Origin: CAIKMD01 sp963803265
Lineage (GTDB): Bacteria > Pseudomonadota > Alphaproteobacteria > ATCC43930 > CGMCC-115725
Reading direction: 5' to 3'
Length of the DNA: 64,000 bases
Assembly (NCBI GenBank): GCA_963803265.1
Contig: CAWDLZ010000029.1
Location: forward strand, 186,001-250,000
Position 1 is the first letter of the stretch, and the number at the start of each line of letters is the position of its first letter. The position numbers and the translations under genes were made by a program. The notes under the pieces are model-generated. The model was not told the DNA's origin. It made no database searches and was given only the letters and a program-made list of their open reading frames with translations. Below are positions 53,975-62,947 of this stretch, piece by piece.

Positions 53975-56159
53975 TGCGCCCCTGCCCCGGCGGCGACGCG
54001 CAGCTTGCCCGCGTTCAGCTCCCGCAGCACGACATCGCGCGGCCCGTCGGCGACGATCCGGCCGCCGTCGATGACGATCAGCCGGTCCACGAGCTCGAGC
54101 ATGGAAGGATGATGGGTCGCGAGCAGCAGCGTCTTCGCCGGCAGAATCTCGGCGAGGCGCTCTTTGAGGCGCGCCTCGGCGCCGGAATCCATCGCTCCAC
54201 TCGGCTCGTCCATGATCAGCACCGGCGGATCGCAAAGGAGCGCCCGCGCGACGGTCACCGCCGCACGCTGGCCGCCCGAGAGCTGGCGCCCGTTCTCGCC
54301 AACCGGCGTATCATAGCCCTCGGGGCTACGCTTTAGAAAATCGTCGACTCCCGCGACGGTCGCCGCGGCGAGGATCGCCCCATGCGAGGCGTTCGGCGCG
54401 GCAAGCGCGATGTTGTCGCGCACCGAGCCGAAAAAGAGGAACGCCTCTTGCGGGACATAGCCGACATTGCGCCGAAGATCGGCGGGGTCGAGCTGGCGCA
54501 GATCGGTGCCGTCGAGAAGGATCGCACCCGCGCTTGGCCGATAGAGCCCGGTGAGCAGCCGCGCCAGGGTGCTCTTGCCCGAACCGATCCGGCCGATGAT
54601 CCCGACCTTTTCCCCGGGCGCGACATGGAAGCTCACCCCGGCGAGCGCCGATTGGCTTTGGCCGGGATAGGCGAACACGACGTCGCGGAACTCGACCTCG
54701 CCCGCGGCCTTCGGACGGTGCAGGAAAGCGGCGCCAGCCGGCCGCTCGAGCGGCGTTTTCATCACCTTGTCCAGCGAGCGCAGCGACGTGAAGGAGGTAC
54801 TGAGGCGCACCAACAGCGACGCAAGCTGGGCCAAAGGCGCCATCGCGCGCGCCGACAACAGCGAGGCCGCAACCAGCGCGCCGGTGGTGAGGTTGCCGGC
54901 TGCGATCTCGTAAACGCCGACCACGACGACGAGAACGCTGACGACGTTCTGCGTGAAGGTGGCGAGGTTGACGCCGATGGTCGAGATGAAGCGCGCCTTC
55001 GCCGCGGTGCGGGCGGTGCGGCCGATAAACTGCTCCCATAGGCGCTGGGCGCGGCCTTCGGAGCCGGTGATCTTGATGGTATCGAGCCCTTCCAGCAATT
55101 CCACCAGGATCGCGTGCTTCTGGAAATTCTCGCGCATGGTCTCGCCCGTGACCTCGCGAAGCGCGAGCTGGAGGGCGAATCCGACCGCGAGCAGCAGCGG
55201 CACGGCCAGCAGCGGCACCAGCGCGACCGGTCCCGCGATGAAGGCGATGATGAGGATGAAGAGCAGCGCGAAGGGGAGATCCGCCAGCGCCAGCAGCGTG
55301 GTCGAGGTAAAAAATTCGCGCAACGTCTCATATTCGCGCAAATTCGCCGCGAGCGCGCCGACCGAGGCCGGTCGCGCCTCGAAGCGCATGCCGAGGACGT
55401 CGCTCGAAGATCCTGCTCGCGAGCACGACATCGGCGTTCTTGCCGGCAGTGTCAACGAAATAGCTGCGCGCAGTGCGCAGTAGAAAATCGAATAGGAAGG
55501 CGACGAAGACCCCGCTCGCCAGCACCCATAACGTCTCGACCGCGTTGTTCGGCACGACCCGGTCATAGACGTTCATCACGAAGAGCGGACTGGCGAGCGC
55601 CACTAAATTCACCACCAGCGAGGCCACGATAGCATGAGCGTAGACCCGCCAGAACGCCGCGAGCGTGCCCCAGAACCACGAACGCCGCGCCTCCGGCGTT
55701 GCCACGATCTCCTCGGTTCGGCGATCGAAGCGGTATTCGGCCTTGGCGAAAAGCGCGTAGCCTGCGTAGCACGACTGCAGCTCGTCGGCCGGCAGCCAAA
55801 TCGGCGCCATGCCGTGCTCCGGCAGGAGCAACTCGAGTTCACCCTCGCTCATCCCGGTCAGCACACAAGCGCCGTTACGCTCAAGCAGCAAGAGACAGGG
55901 CAGATTGAGCGGCGAGATCGCTGCGAGCGGACGCTGCTGCCAGCGGGCGGAAAGCCCGGCACGCCGGGCCGCGCGAACAACGAGCTCGGGCGACAGGGTT
56001 TCGCCCTCGACCGGCAGGCCGGCTACGAGCGCGCGCGGCGAGATCGGCCGCTCGAGCAGCCCGGCAAGCATCGACAGCGCGGTGAGGACCGGCTGGTCAA
56101 CCGTTTCCGGCGCCGCCGCCGCGTCGGCTGGCTCCGCGACGTGAAGCTCGGTGGCTCAT
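53971..56159 (-). CDS. Type I secretion ABC transporter, LapB-like (frameshifted)
   Basis: ATP-driven exporter. The N-terminus has a C39-like domain without the catalytic cysteine (ISPRALVAGLPVEGETLSPEL). Six membrane segments and the ATPase follow: Walker A GRIGSGKSTLARLL, signature LSGGQRAAVTVARALL and Walker B LIMDEPSGAMD. The halves are in different frames; one extra base near 55402 separates RIFE from DVLGMRFEARP. A second extra base near 56150 would link ATG 56159 to the rest. Corrected length is about 729 residues. It lies between tolC and hlyD. Confidence 0.88.
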
Positions 56160-56199
56160 CCCTCACCCTGCGGCCGCGATCCGCGCGCCGCCTCTGTTC

Positions 56200-57546
56200 T
56201 CAGCCCTCGGGCCGCGGCGCGATGCCCGCCGGCTTGGTCGGATCGGCGGCCTCGGGCGGCGCGACGTTGAGCGTGCTGAGCAGCATTCCTTCGACGGCGA
56301 GAACGCGGTAGGCGCTGAAGGCGGCCTGACCCTGAGCGGTCGCAAGCCTCGTCTGCGCTTGAAAGACCTCGTTTTGGGCATCGAGTAGATCAAGCAAGGT
56401 GCGCTGACCGATCTGGTATTGTTGGTCGTAGGCGTCGCGCACCTGCTGATTGTGTTGGAGCGAGCTCTGAAGCGTCGGGATGCGGCGTTGCGCCGAGTCA
56501 TAGTCCGCCTCGGACTGGCGCAGATTTTCCTCGGCCTCGCGCAGCGCTTCCATCCGGTCGGTCTTCGCCTCTGCCACCTGAGCATAGGCCGATTCGCGGT
56601 TCGCCACGTCGGAGCCGCCCGAGTAAAGGTTCCAGCGCAGCACCAACAGCGCCCGCGCCTCGTTGTCGCGCCCGGGGAAGCCACCGACGTTGCGATTTTT
56701 GTCTCCGCTGAGCTCGAACGAAACGGTCGGATCGAAGCGGGAATCGGCCTGTTCGACCAATCCCTGCGCCGCCTCGATATCGGCCTCGCGCGCCTTGACC
56801 TGCGGATTATGCACTTGAAGCTGATTGAGCTCCGCCGCGATGTCGGCGGTTAAAGCGCCAGCCGGCACCGCAGCTTCTTCCAGCGTCGCCGGCGGACGGC
56901 CGACGACGGCGAGATAGCGCGCCTCGGCGTCCTCAACGAGGCCGCGGGTTTCGTCGCGCTCGGCTTCGGCTTGCTCGAGCCGGCTTTGCGCCTGCTCGAC
57001 ATCCGCCTCGCGCCCCGCGCCGCCGTTGCTGCGCTGCTGCACGCGGGCAAGCAGATCCTGGTGCGCCTTCACATTGGCGTCGGAAAACTCGTAGACATGG
57101 CGCAGCCGCACCACGTCGAGATGGGCTTCGACGGCATCGAGCGCGACATCCTCGGCGTTCTCGCGGACGCGCCACGCCGCCGATTTGGACCGCGCCCGCT
57201 CATTATCCACTTGGCCGCTGATATTGCCCCCGTCATAGATCTTTTCGGCAAGGATCGCGCCCATCTCACTGCGGATGTGCTGGCCGTTAGTGCCCTGGGT
57301 AAGGATGTTCTCGGTGTATTCGGGACCGATCGCGCTGTGCACGTCGAGCTGCGGCAGGTAAAGCCCGCGCGCGCGCCGCATCTCAGCATCGACCAACTCG
57401 CGATTGTGAACCATCGATTCGATCTTGGGATTGGTCGTGACCGCGATCTTCACGGTATCCGTCAAGCTCTGCGCATGCGCCGTAGCCATGGCGAAACAGC
57501 CCGCCATTGCCATCCCGATCCCGACGATTACCCGTCGCCAACCCAT
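56200..57546 (-). CDS. TolC family outer membrane protein
   Basis: 448-residue outer-membrane channel protein for type I secretion. A signal peptide ends near residue 26 (ATAHAQ). The two TolC repeats of long helices and barrel strands follow, with IGPEYTENILTQG in the first half and NVGGFPGRDNEARALLVLRWNLY in the second. GGAGG precedes ATG 57546 at five bases; a longer start at 57561 is not needed. It is the first gene of tolC-ABC-hlyD, and its promoter region is unusually rich in repeats. Confidence 0.92.
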   Translation of the reverse strand: MGWRRVIVGIGMAMAGCFAMATAHAQSLTDTVKIAVTTNPKIESMVHNRELVDAEMRRARGLYLPQLDVHSAIGPEYTENILTQGTNGQHIRSEMGAILAEKIYDGGNISGQVDNERARSKSAAWRVRENAEDVALDAVEAHLDVVRLRHVYEFSDANVKAHQDLLARVQQRSNGGAGREADVEQAQSRLEQAEAERDETRGLVEDAEARYLAVVGRPPATLEEAAVPAGALTADIAAELNQLQVHNPQVKAREADIEAAQGLVEQADSRFDPTVSFELSGDKNRNVGGFPGRDNEARALLVLRWNLYSGGSDVANRESAYAQVAEAKTDRMEALREAEENLRQSEADYDSAQRRIPTLQSSLQHNQQVRDAYDQQYQIGQRTLLDLLDAQNEVFQAQTRLATAQGQAAFSAYRVLAVEGMLLSTLNVAPPEAADPTKPAGIAPRPEG

Positions 57547-57864
57547 CTCAACCTCCGCCAAGGCTCGGGCCGGTGATCGGCCCAGGCCCGTTTCGCGTTC
57601 ACCTCGAAATTAACGAATTCGTTAAAGTAGAAGCCGAGGTGTCAACAAATATTACAACTAGAAAAGCGCCATTGTTTCTATGGTTTCCGAAATCTATTAC
57701 AGGGAAAGTCGCGTGTCTAGCAATTTGTTATTAACCATGTTCATCAATACTTATTAACGGGCGAGGCTTTATTGGAAACACATTTCACCCGCGCCCAAAA
57801 AGTGGTGGGATGAAAAACCAGCCCTGTTTTTGCCGCTGGGTTTTGGCACAATGGCGCTCGGTTC
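57547..57864. other. AT-rich intergenic region between tolC and folP
   Basis: 318 bases with no gene. Besides the dyads near 57600-57645 it has two direct copies of TTATTAAC (57728-57735, 57751-57758). A weak plus-strand promoter TTGTTA and TACTTA, 17 bases apart (57725-57753), could serve folP. No RNA gene was seen. Confidence 0.5.
57600..57645 (-). promoter_or_regulatory. Nested dyads and -35 box upstream of tolC
   Basis: A perfect 16-base palindrome TTAACGAATTCGTTAA spans 57610-57625. An outer inverted repeat CACCTCG/CGAGGTG is at 57600-57606 and 57635-57641. A perfect -35 box TTGACA (minus, 57645-57640) overlaps the outer repeat, and the palindrome covers the position expected for the -10. 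This looks like a repressor-controlled promoter for the type I secretion operon. The tolC ATG is 54 bases downstream of the outer arm. Confidence 0.55.
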
Positions 57865-59025
57865 ATGCCTAACATGCCTCTCTCCCCGCCCCGTCCCGCT
57901 CCTGTCGCGCCGCAGCCGACGGCGATCGAGCTCGACGCGCTTGACGCGGCCGCCGTCACCGGTTTGCGGCTGCGCCCGGTCGGCCTGCTGACCGGCGGCG
58001 CCGCAACCACGGCGCTCGATCGCGGCACAGCGCTTCCGCTCGCCGGCGGCGCGACCGTCTTTACGTTCGTCGAGGTGCTGGCGCGGACCCCGCCGGGAAT
58101 CGTCGCGGCGCTCGCGCCATTGCGCCAGCTGCGTTCATGGCTGAGCCACCAAAGCGCCGCCGTGAGCGCCCGGATCGAAATTCAGCTGACGCGCCTCAGC
58201 GAAAGACGCGAGCGCTGGGCGGGCCTCGAACTCGACCGCCCTCTCGTCATGGGCATCCTCAACGTCACGCCCGACAGTCTTTTCGGCGGCATCGGCGGCG
58301 ATCCCGAGCAGGCCGTAGCGTCGGGCCGCGCCATGGCTGCGGCTGGCGCCGACATTCTCGATATCGGCGCAGAATCGACCCGACCCGGCGCCGCGCCCGT
58401 ATCCCCGGAGGAAGAATTGCACCGGCTCGAGCCGGTGGTGCGGACGCTCGTCGGCACCGGCGCCGCGATCTCGGTCGATACGCGCCATGCCGCGGTGATG
58501 GCGGCCGCGATCGGTTGGGGCGTGCGCATCGTCAACGATGTTTCGGCGCTCGAGGGCGCGGGCAGCCTCGATCTGGTCGCGCGGTTCGGCACGCCGGTCG
58601 TGCGCATGCACATGCAAGGCGTGCCGGGCACCATGCAGCGCGAGCCGCGCTACGATCTGGCTTCGCTCGACATCGCCGATTACCTCGCGCGTCGCGTCGC
58701 CGCCTGCAATGCGGCGGGCGTGCCGCTCGACCGCATCGCGATCGATCCGGGCATCGGCTTCGGCAAGACGGTCGCGCACAATCTCGAAATCCTCGCGCGG
58801 CTAAGCCTGTTCCACGGGCTCGGCTGCGGCGTTCTCGTCGGCTTGTCGCGCAAATCGACGATCGGCAGTGTCGGAGGCGGCGTGGCGGTCGAAGCGCGCC
58901 TGCCGGGCTCGATCGCCGGGGCGCTCCAAGCGGTGAGACAAGGCGCGCAAATCCTGCGCGTGCACGACGTGGCCGAAACCCGCCAGGCCATCGCCATGTG
59001 GCAGGCCATCGCGAGTGGCGGCTAA
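57865..59025 (+). CDS. folP: Dihydropteroate synthase with N-terminal extension
   Basis: 386-residue TIM-barrel enzyme that joins pterin pyrophosphate with p-aminobenzoate, the sulfonamide target. The core begins near residue 120. VMGILNVTPDS is intact, but the loop after it reads LFGGIGGDP instead of the usual FSDGG; one acidic residue is missing. ESTRPGA, RIVNDVSALEG and IDPGIGFGKT are normal. The first 115 residues form an extra domain seen in other alphaproteobacterial DHPS. The ATG lacks a strong ribosome site. Confidence 0.9.
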   Translation: MPNMPLSPPRPAPVAPQPTAIELDALDAAAVTGLRLRPVGLLTGGAATTALDRGTALPLAGGATVFTFVEVLARTPPGIVAALAPLRQLRSWLSHQSAAVSARIEIQLTRLSERRERWAGLELDRPLVMGILNVTPDSLFGGIGGDPEQAVASGRAMAAAGADILDIGAESTRPGAAPVSPEEELHRLEPVVRTLVGTGAAISVDTRHAAVMAAAIGWGVRIVNDVSALEGAGSLDLVARFGTPVVRMHMQGVPGTMQREPRYDLASLDIADYLARRVAACNAAGVPLDRIAIDPGIGFGKTVAHNLEILARLSLFHGLGCGVLVGLSRKSTIGSVGGGVAVEARLPGSIAGALQAVRQGAQILRVHDVAETRQAIAMWQAIASGG

Positions 59026-59037
59026 AGATCCGATCCT

Positions 59038-59451
59038 TCAGACACTTCGACGGCGCTCGATCGCGACGCCGACGCTCTCGGCATCGGGATAGACCTCGAG
59101 CTTTTCGACGACGACGCGCGCGGCGCTGACGCGGGCATCGGCGAGGCACATCGCCGCGATCCGCTCGGCGAGCGTCTCGACGAGGTTGATGTGCCCGGCT
59201 TGGGCGACGGCTTTGATGCCGGCGACGATGCTCTCGTAGTTCACGACTTCGGCGAAATCGTCATTGCCCGACACTGCCTCGCTTATCGCGATCTCGGCAT
59301 TCACCCGGACGCGCCGCTCTAGCCCCTTCTCGCGCAAATAGATTCCGAGGCTGCACGGGACGATGAGATCGCGCACGAAGACACGGTACCCCGCGTCGCT
59401 CTCGCTCGCCAGAAACGCGCCGGGAGCGGCGATCTTCCATTCCTTGTTCAT
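59038..59451 (-). CDS. folB: Dihydroneopterin aldolase
   Basis: 137 residues. FolB cleaves dihydroneopterin to 6-hydroxymethyl-dihydropterin, the step before FolK. Family parts are FVRDLIVPCSLGIYLREKG near residue 27, NYESIVAGI near residue 72, LVETLAERIA and the active-site lysine segment EKLEVYPDAESVGV. It is convergent with folP and ends 12 bases after it. Two steps of one pathway are thus next to each other. Confidence 0.92.
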   Translation of the reverse strand: MNKEWKIAAPGAFLASESDAGYRVFVRDLIVPCSLGIYLREKGLERRVRVNAEIAISEAVSGNDDFAEVVNYESIVAGIKAVAQAGHINLVETLAERIAAMCLADARVSAARVVVEKLEVYPDAESVGVAIERRRSV

Positions 59452-59510
59452 CGCGCGTCATAGTCCTTCTTTGCCTGCCGCTCCTTCGCCCGCGCGTCGG
59501 GCGTGGCGGG

Positions 59511-60467
59511 CTACGCGGCCACCATCCGGTTGACGAGGGTGCCGCAATATTGCACCTCGATCTTCACCTCGTCGCCGACCTTCAAGAACTCGCCGCTCTC
59601 GCCGCGCCCGGCGCCGACGCCCGCCGGCGTGCCGGTGGCGATCACGTCGCCTGGCCGTAGCGTGAGCTGAGCGCTCAAAGCCGCGATCTGCTCGGCGATG
59701 CCGTGAATCATGTTCTTGGAATTCGAGTCCTGCTTGAGGACGCCGTTGACCCAGAGCCGCACGGTCATATCGTTCGGATCGGGCACGAAAGCCGCCGGGG
59801 TGAGCCACGGCCCCATCGGCGCTGCGTCGTCGAAGCATTTCTGGCCCAGCCAATCCATGAACATGGCGGACCCGGCGCGATCGGGTTGCGTCCCGAGATC
59901 GCGCGCGGACAGATCGTTGACGCAAAGATAACCCGCGATGACATCGAAGGCGCGCTCGACCGGTATGTTGCGCGCCGGTTTGCCGATCACGACTCCGATC
60001 TCGGCTTCCCAATCGAGCTTTTGCGATTGCGGGGGCATACGGACCTCGGCGCCCGGACCGACGATCGAATGCGGCCCGGTCTTGATGAAGAACCAAGGTT
60101 TCTTCGCCTTCGTCGGCGCCGCCGGCTCCTTGCCGGAGATTCGCGCCTGGCGCTCGTTCATCTCTTTCATGTGATCCCAGTAATTGGCGCCCGCGCAGAA
60201 CACCGAGCCCGGATAGAGGATCGGCGCCAGCAGGGCTACTTCGTCCAAAGAGCGCCCGTCGGTCGGCTTGGCCCGGGCCGCCGCGGCGACCAGGCGCGGA
60301 TGCACCTCGCTCCAAGATTGCAGCAGCCCGAGGACCGAGGACGCGTCGATGCCGAGCGCGCCTTCCATGAGCGGCGCTGCCGGCAGCACGCGTTCGCCCA
60401 CCAGCACCCCGGCGCGCGCCACGCCGCCGTGATCGCGATAGCTCAAAAGACGGTATTCGGTTGTCAC
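59511..60467 (-). CDS. Fumarylacetoacetate hydrolase family protein
   Basis: 318-residue FAH-fold enzyme. The metal site is seen in LDWEAEIGVVIGKP near residue 145 and NDLSARD near residue 178. The substrate loop AGANYWDHMKEMN is family typical, and GTPAGVGAGRG is near the C-terminus. It may cleave or decarboxylate a 2-keto or fumarylpyruvate-like intermediate of aromatic ring degradation. GTG 60467 is chosen because GGAGGG is directly before it. Its neighbours upstream are a ThDP enzyme, a VOC protein and a hydrolase, all on the same strand. Confidence 0.87.
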   Translation of the reverse strand: MTTEYRLLSYRDHGGVARAGVLVGERVLPAAPLMEGALGIDASSVLGLLQSWSEVHPRLVAAAARAKPTDGRSLDEVALLAPILYPGSVFCAGANYWDHMKEMNERQARISGKEPAAPTKAKKPWFFIKTGPHSIVGPGAEVRMPPQSQKLDWEAEIGVVIGKPARNIPVERAFDVIAGYLCVNDLSARDLGTQPDRAGSAMFMDWLGQKCFDDAAPMGPWLTPAAFVPDPNDMTVRLWVNGVLKQDSNSKNMIHGIAEQIAALSAQLTLRPGDVIATGTPAGVGAGRGESGEFLKVGDEVKIEVQYCGTLVNRMVAA

Positions 60468-60563
60468 ATCGCCCTCCGTTCGATTCGTTGGCGCGATACT
60501 AGACCGAAGCACCGCAACGGGCGAATCATCTCTGCCCGCTCTGGCTCCTTAGGTCCGACGCCG

Positions 60564-62387
60564 CTAGTCCTTCATCCCGCGCGGCACGTTGGCCGAGGCT
60601 CCGGCATCGTAACCGCCCGCAACCCGGACATCGACCACCGCGACCTTGCCGGCATCGACCGCGGCGATCGCCTCCTTGAGCTTGCCGTCGAGCTCGGACA
60701 GAGTTTGCACCGGCCCGATGCCGACGGCGCCTTGCGCGCGCGCGATGCCGGCGAGGTCGATGTCGGGACCGATGATCTGCTGGCCGATCCATTTATTGGC
60801 GGGCGGGCGATCGCGTTCCTTGGCGACGCGCTCCTGATGCAGCTCGTCATTATAGAAGGAGCGGTTGTTGCAGATGACGATCAGCAGCGGCACCTGGTAA
60901 TGCACGCCCGTCCAGATCGCGGGGTTGCCCATCATGAAGTCGCCATCGCCGAGCACGGCGATCGGTAAGCGGCCGCTGCCCTTCAGGGCGAGCGCCATGC
61001 CGACCGAGGTGCCTGGACCCGAGCCGACGCCCCCGCCGCCGTCGCTGCCCATGAAGTCAAGCGGCTCCTTCATCGGCCAGAAATGGCCGTGCCAGGACAG
61101 CGAATGCCGCAAGAGGCTGGTCTTGCGCCCAGCCGTCAGCCGCCGCAGCACCTCCGCGATCATCGGCACATAGATCGTGCCCGCGGCGTCGGGCGCGATT
61201 GGCGGCGGCGGCGTATGCGGCTTGCGGCCCGGCCACGCCTGCGCCGTATGCGCGCCCAAGCGCTTGACCGCGGCGAGCAGCGCCGAAACCGTCGGATCGG
61301 TCTCGGCCATGATGTAAAGGTCGGAAGGCGGCAGGATCTGGTACTCGGTGCCCCAGCCGCGATGGGAATACTGATCGACCGAGACGCGGATGATGGTCGA
61401 GCGGGGCTTTTCCTTGCGCCAGGCGCCTTGCAACAAGCCGCCAAGATCCATCCAGTCGAGAGAGAGCACGACATCGGCTTGGCGCAACAGCTCGTTGGCG
61501 GCCGGCGATGTCTGTCCTATTGGCGGCACGCCCATCAACGAATGATCCGTCGGGAAAGCCGCGCCATGCTTCATTTCGGTGAAGACGACCGCGCCCAACG
61601 CCTCGGCCAGCGCTATGCGCTCGGCCCAGCCGGATTCGCTGCGCGAGAAACGGCCCATCAGGATGAGCGGCCGCTCGGCGGCGTGGAGCTTCTTAGCTAC
61701 TTCCTCGACTTGTCCGGGCGGCGGCGCGACGCTCACCGGCGCGGCGAAGCGCGCCGCATCGGGCATCTCCGGCAAGGCCTCGATGCGCTGCTCCTGCAGC
61801 GCCGCATCGAAGCAGATATAGGTTGGGCCGCAAGGCGCGGTCGTCGAAATCTGCTTCGCGCGCAGCATCGCCTCGGGGATGGCGGCGACCGATCCGGGCT
61901 GATCGTCCCATTTGATGAAATGACGGATCAGCGCCGCCTGATCCTTGGTGGTGTGAATCCAGTCTATCCAGGGCCGGCGCTTTTGCGCATCGACGGGGCC
62001 GGTCGCGCCGAACAGCAGCAGCGGCGCGCGATCCATCCACGCATTGAACACCGCCATCGAGCCGTGGAGCAGCCCGACATTGCTATGGACGATCGCGCCC
62101 ATCGGCTTGCCGGTCACCTTGGCCCAGCCATGGGCGAGCGCGACCGCGGCCTCCTCGTGAAGGCAGAGCAGCATCTGCGGCCGTTCGTTGCCGAGCCGGT
62201 TCACGAGGCTGTCATGCAGGCCGCGATAGGAGGCGCCGGGATTGAGCGCGACATAGGGAATGTCCAGCGCCCGCATCATGTCGGCCGCGACATCGCTGCC
62301 CCAGAGGCTCTTGCCTTCCGAGGGCAGAGGCCGCTCGATGCCTTGCGGCTCGTTGGCGATGTTTCTTCCGGAATCGGCGGTCGTCAT
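60564..62387 (-). CDS. Thiamine diphosphate-dependent enzyme (acetolactate synthase/benzoylformate decarboxylase superfamily)
   Basis: 607 residues. The three domains of the family are seen: an N-terminal pyrimidine-binding domain with the conserved Glu (LHEEAAVALAHGWAK near 75-89), a central domain, and the ThDP-binding motif GDGDFMMGNPAIW with the second half VICNN near residue 495. FAD is not required to explain the sequence. The group acts on 2-oxo acids or oxalyl-like substrates; which one is not clear. It lies 47 bases downstream of the VOC gene and 96 upstream of the FAH gene. Confidence 0.87.
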   Translation of the reverse strand: MTTADSGRNIANEPQGIERPLPSEGKSLWGSDVAADMMRALDIPYVALNPGASYRGLHDSLVNRLGNERPQMLLCLHEEAAVALAHGWAKVTGKPMGAIVHSNVGLLHGSMAVFNAWMDRAPLLLFGATGPVDAQKRRPWIDWIHTTKDQAALIRHFIKWDDQPGSVAAIPEAMLRAKQISTTAPCGPTYICFDAALQEQRIEALPEMPDAARFAAPVSVAPPPGQVEEVAKKLHAAERPLILMGRFSRSESGWAERIALAEALGAVVFTEMKHGAAFPTDHSLMGVPPIGQTSPAANELLRQADVVLSLDWMDLGGLLQGAWRKEKPRSTIIRVSVDQYSHRGWGTEYQILPPSDLYIMAETDPTVSALLAAVKRLGAHTAQAWPGRKPHTPPPPIAPDAAGTIYVPMIAEVLRRLTAGRKTSLLRHSLSWHGHFWPMKEPLDFMGSDGGGGVGSGPGTSVGMALALKGSGRLPIAVLGDGDFMMGNPAIWTGVHYQVPLLIVICNNRSFYNDELHQERVAKERDRPPANKWIGQQIIGPDIDLAGIARAQGAVGIGPVQTLSELDGKLKEAIAAVDAGKVAVVDVRVAGGYDAGASANVPRGMKD

Positions 62388-62434
62388 GATCGTCCCTCCC
62401 TAAATCTCGGATGCGCGGCCGCGAGACGCGCGTT

Positions 62435-62890
62435 CTACTCCGCCGGCTCGGTCGCCTCGACCTTCACTTCGCCGACATTCTCCGGCGCGGCGCCGACCCA
62501 AGGGTGGTCGGAGAGATCGAACACGACGCCATCGGGGCCGCGGAACTTGGTTTCGAAGAAGACATCACCCATGCCGGCCTCGGCCTTCATGAAGCAGGGC
62601 GCGCCTAACGCTTCGACCTTCTCCAGATAGGACGGCAGATCATCGATCAGGATGCCAAAATGATGGATGCCGACATAGTCGAGCCCGCGGCCGAGCTGAT
62701 CGACGTTCTTGAACTTCAAGACGGCGAGGTTCAGCGTGCCATCGCTGAGATAGATGCCCCAGGCGATGCCGGTCGGACTATCGGGGTTGCCGGTCCGGCC
62801 CACTTCCTTGAAATCAAAGGCTTTCTTGTAGAACTCCGCGGTCTTCACCGGGTCGTTCGTCGCCAGCGCAATATGTCTGATCTTGGCCAT
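62435..62890 (-). CDS. VOC family protein (glyoxalase/bleomycin resistance/dioxygenase fold)
   Basis: 151 residues with two beta-alpha-beta3 repeats. Metal-site candidates are His in KIRHIALATND near residue 5 and in GIHHFGILIDD near residue 78, with an acidic residue in VVFDLSDHP at the end. It could be an isomerase, dioxygenase or lyase of ring-cleavage products. GGGAG lies before ATG 62890; a longer frame to 62935 is less likely. It is placed between the hydrolase and the ThDP enzyme and probably shares their transcript. Confidence 0.85.
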   Translation of the reverse strand: MAKIRHIALATNDPVKTAEFYKKAFDFKEVGRTGNPDSPTGIAWGIYLSDGTLNLAVLKFKNVDQLGRGLDYVGIHHFGILIDDLPSYLEKVEALGAPCFMKAEAGMGDVFFETKFRGPDGVVFDLSDHPWVGAAPENVGEVKVEATEPAE

Positions 62891-62947
62891 AGCGCTCCCT
62901 CCCGTGTCGGATTGCGATGCCAAGACATCTAGCATGGCGCCCGGGGC

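Noticed and set aside
57610..57758. CtrA binding sites (TTAA-N7-TTAA)
   Set aside because: The palindrome has eight bases between TTAA halves and the other copies are single half-sites; not the consensus, so CtrA was not assigned.
61083..62630. 515-codon plus-strand frame opposite the ThDP enzyme
   Set aside because: Antisense shadow, arginine-rich.
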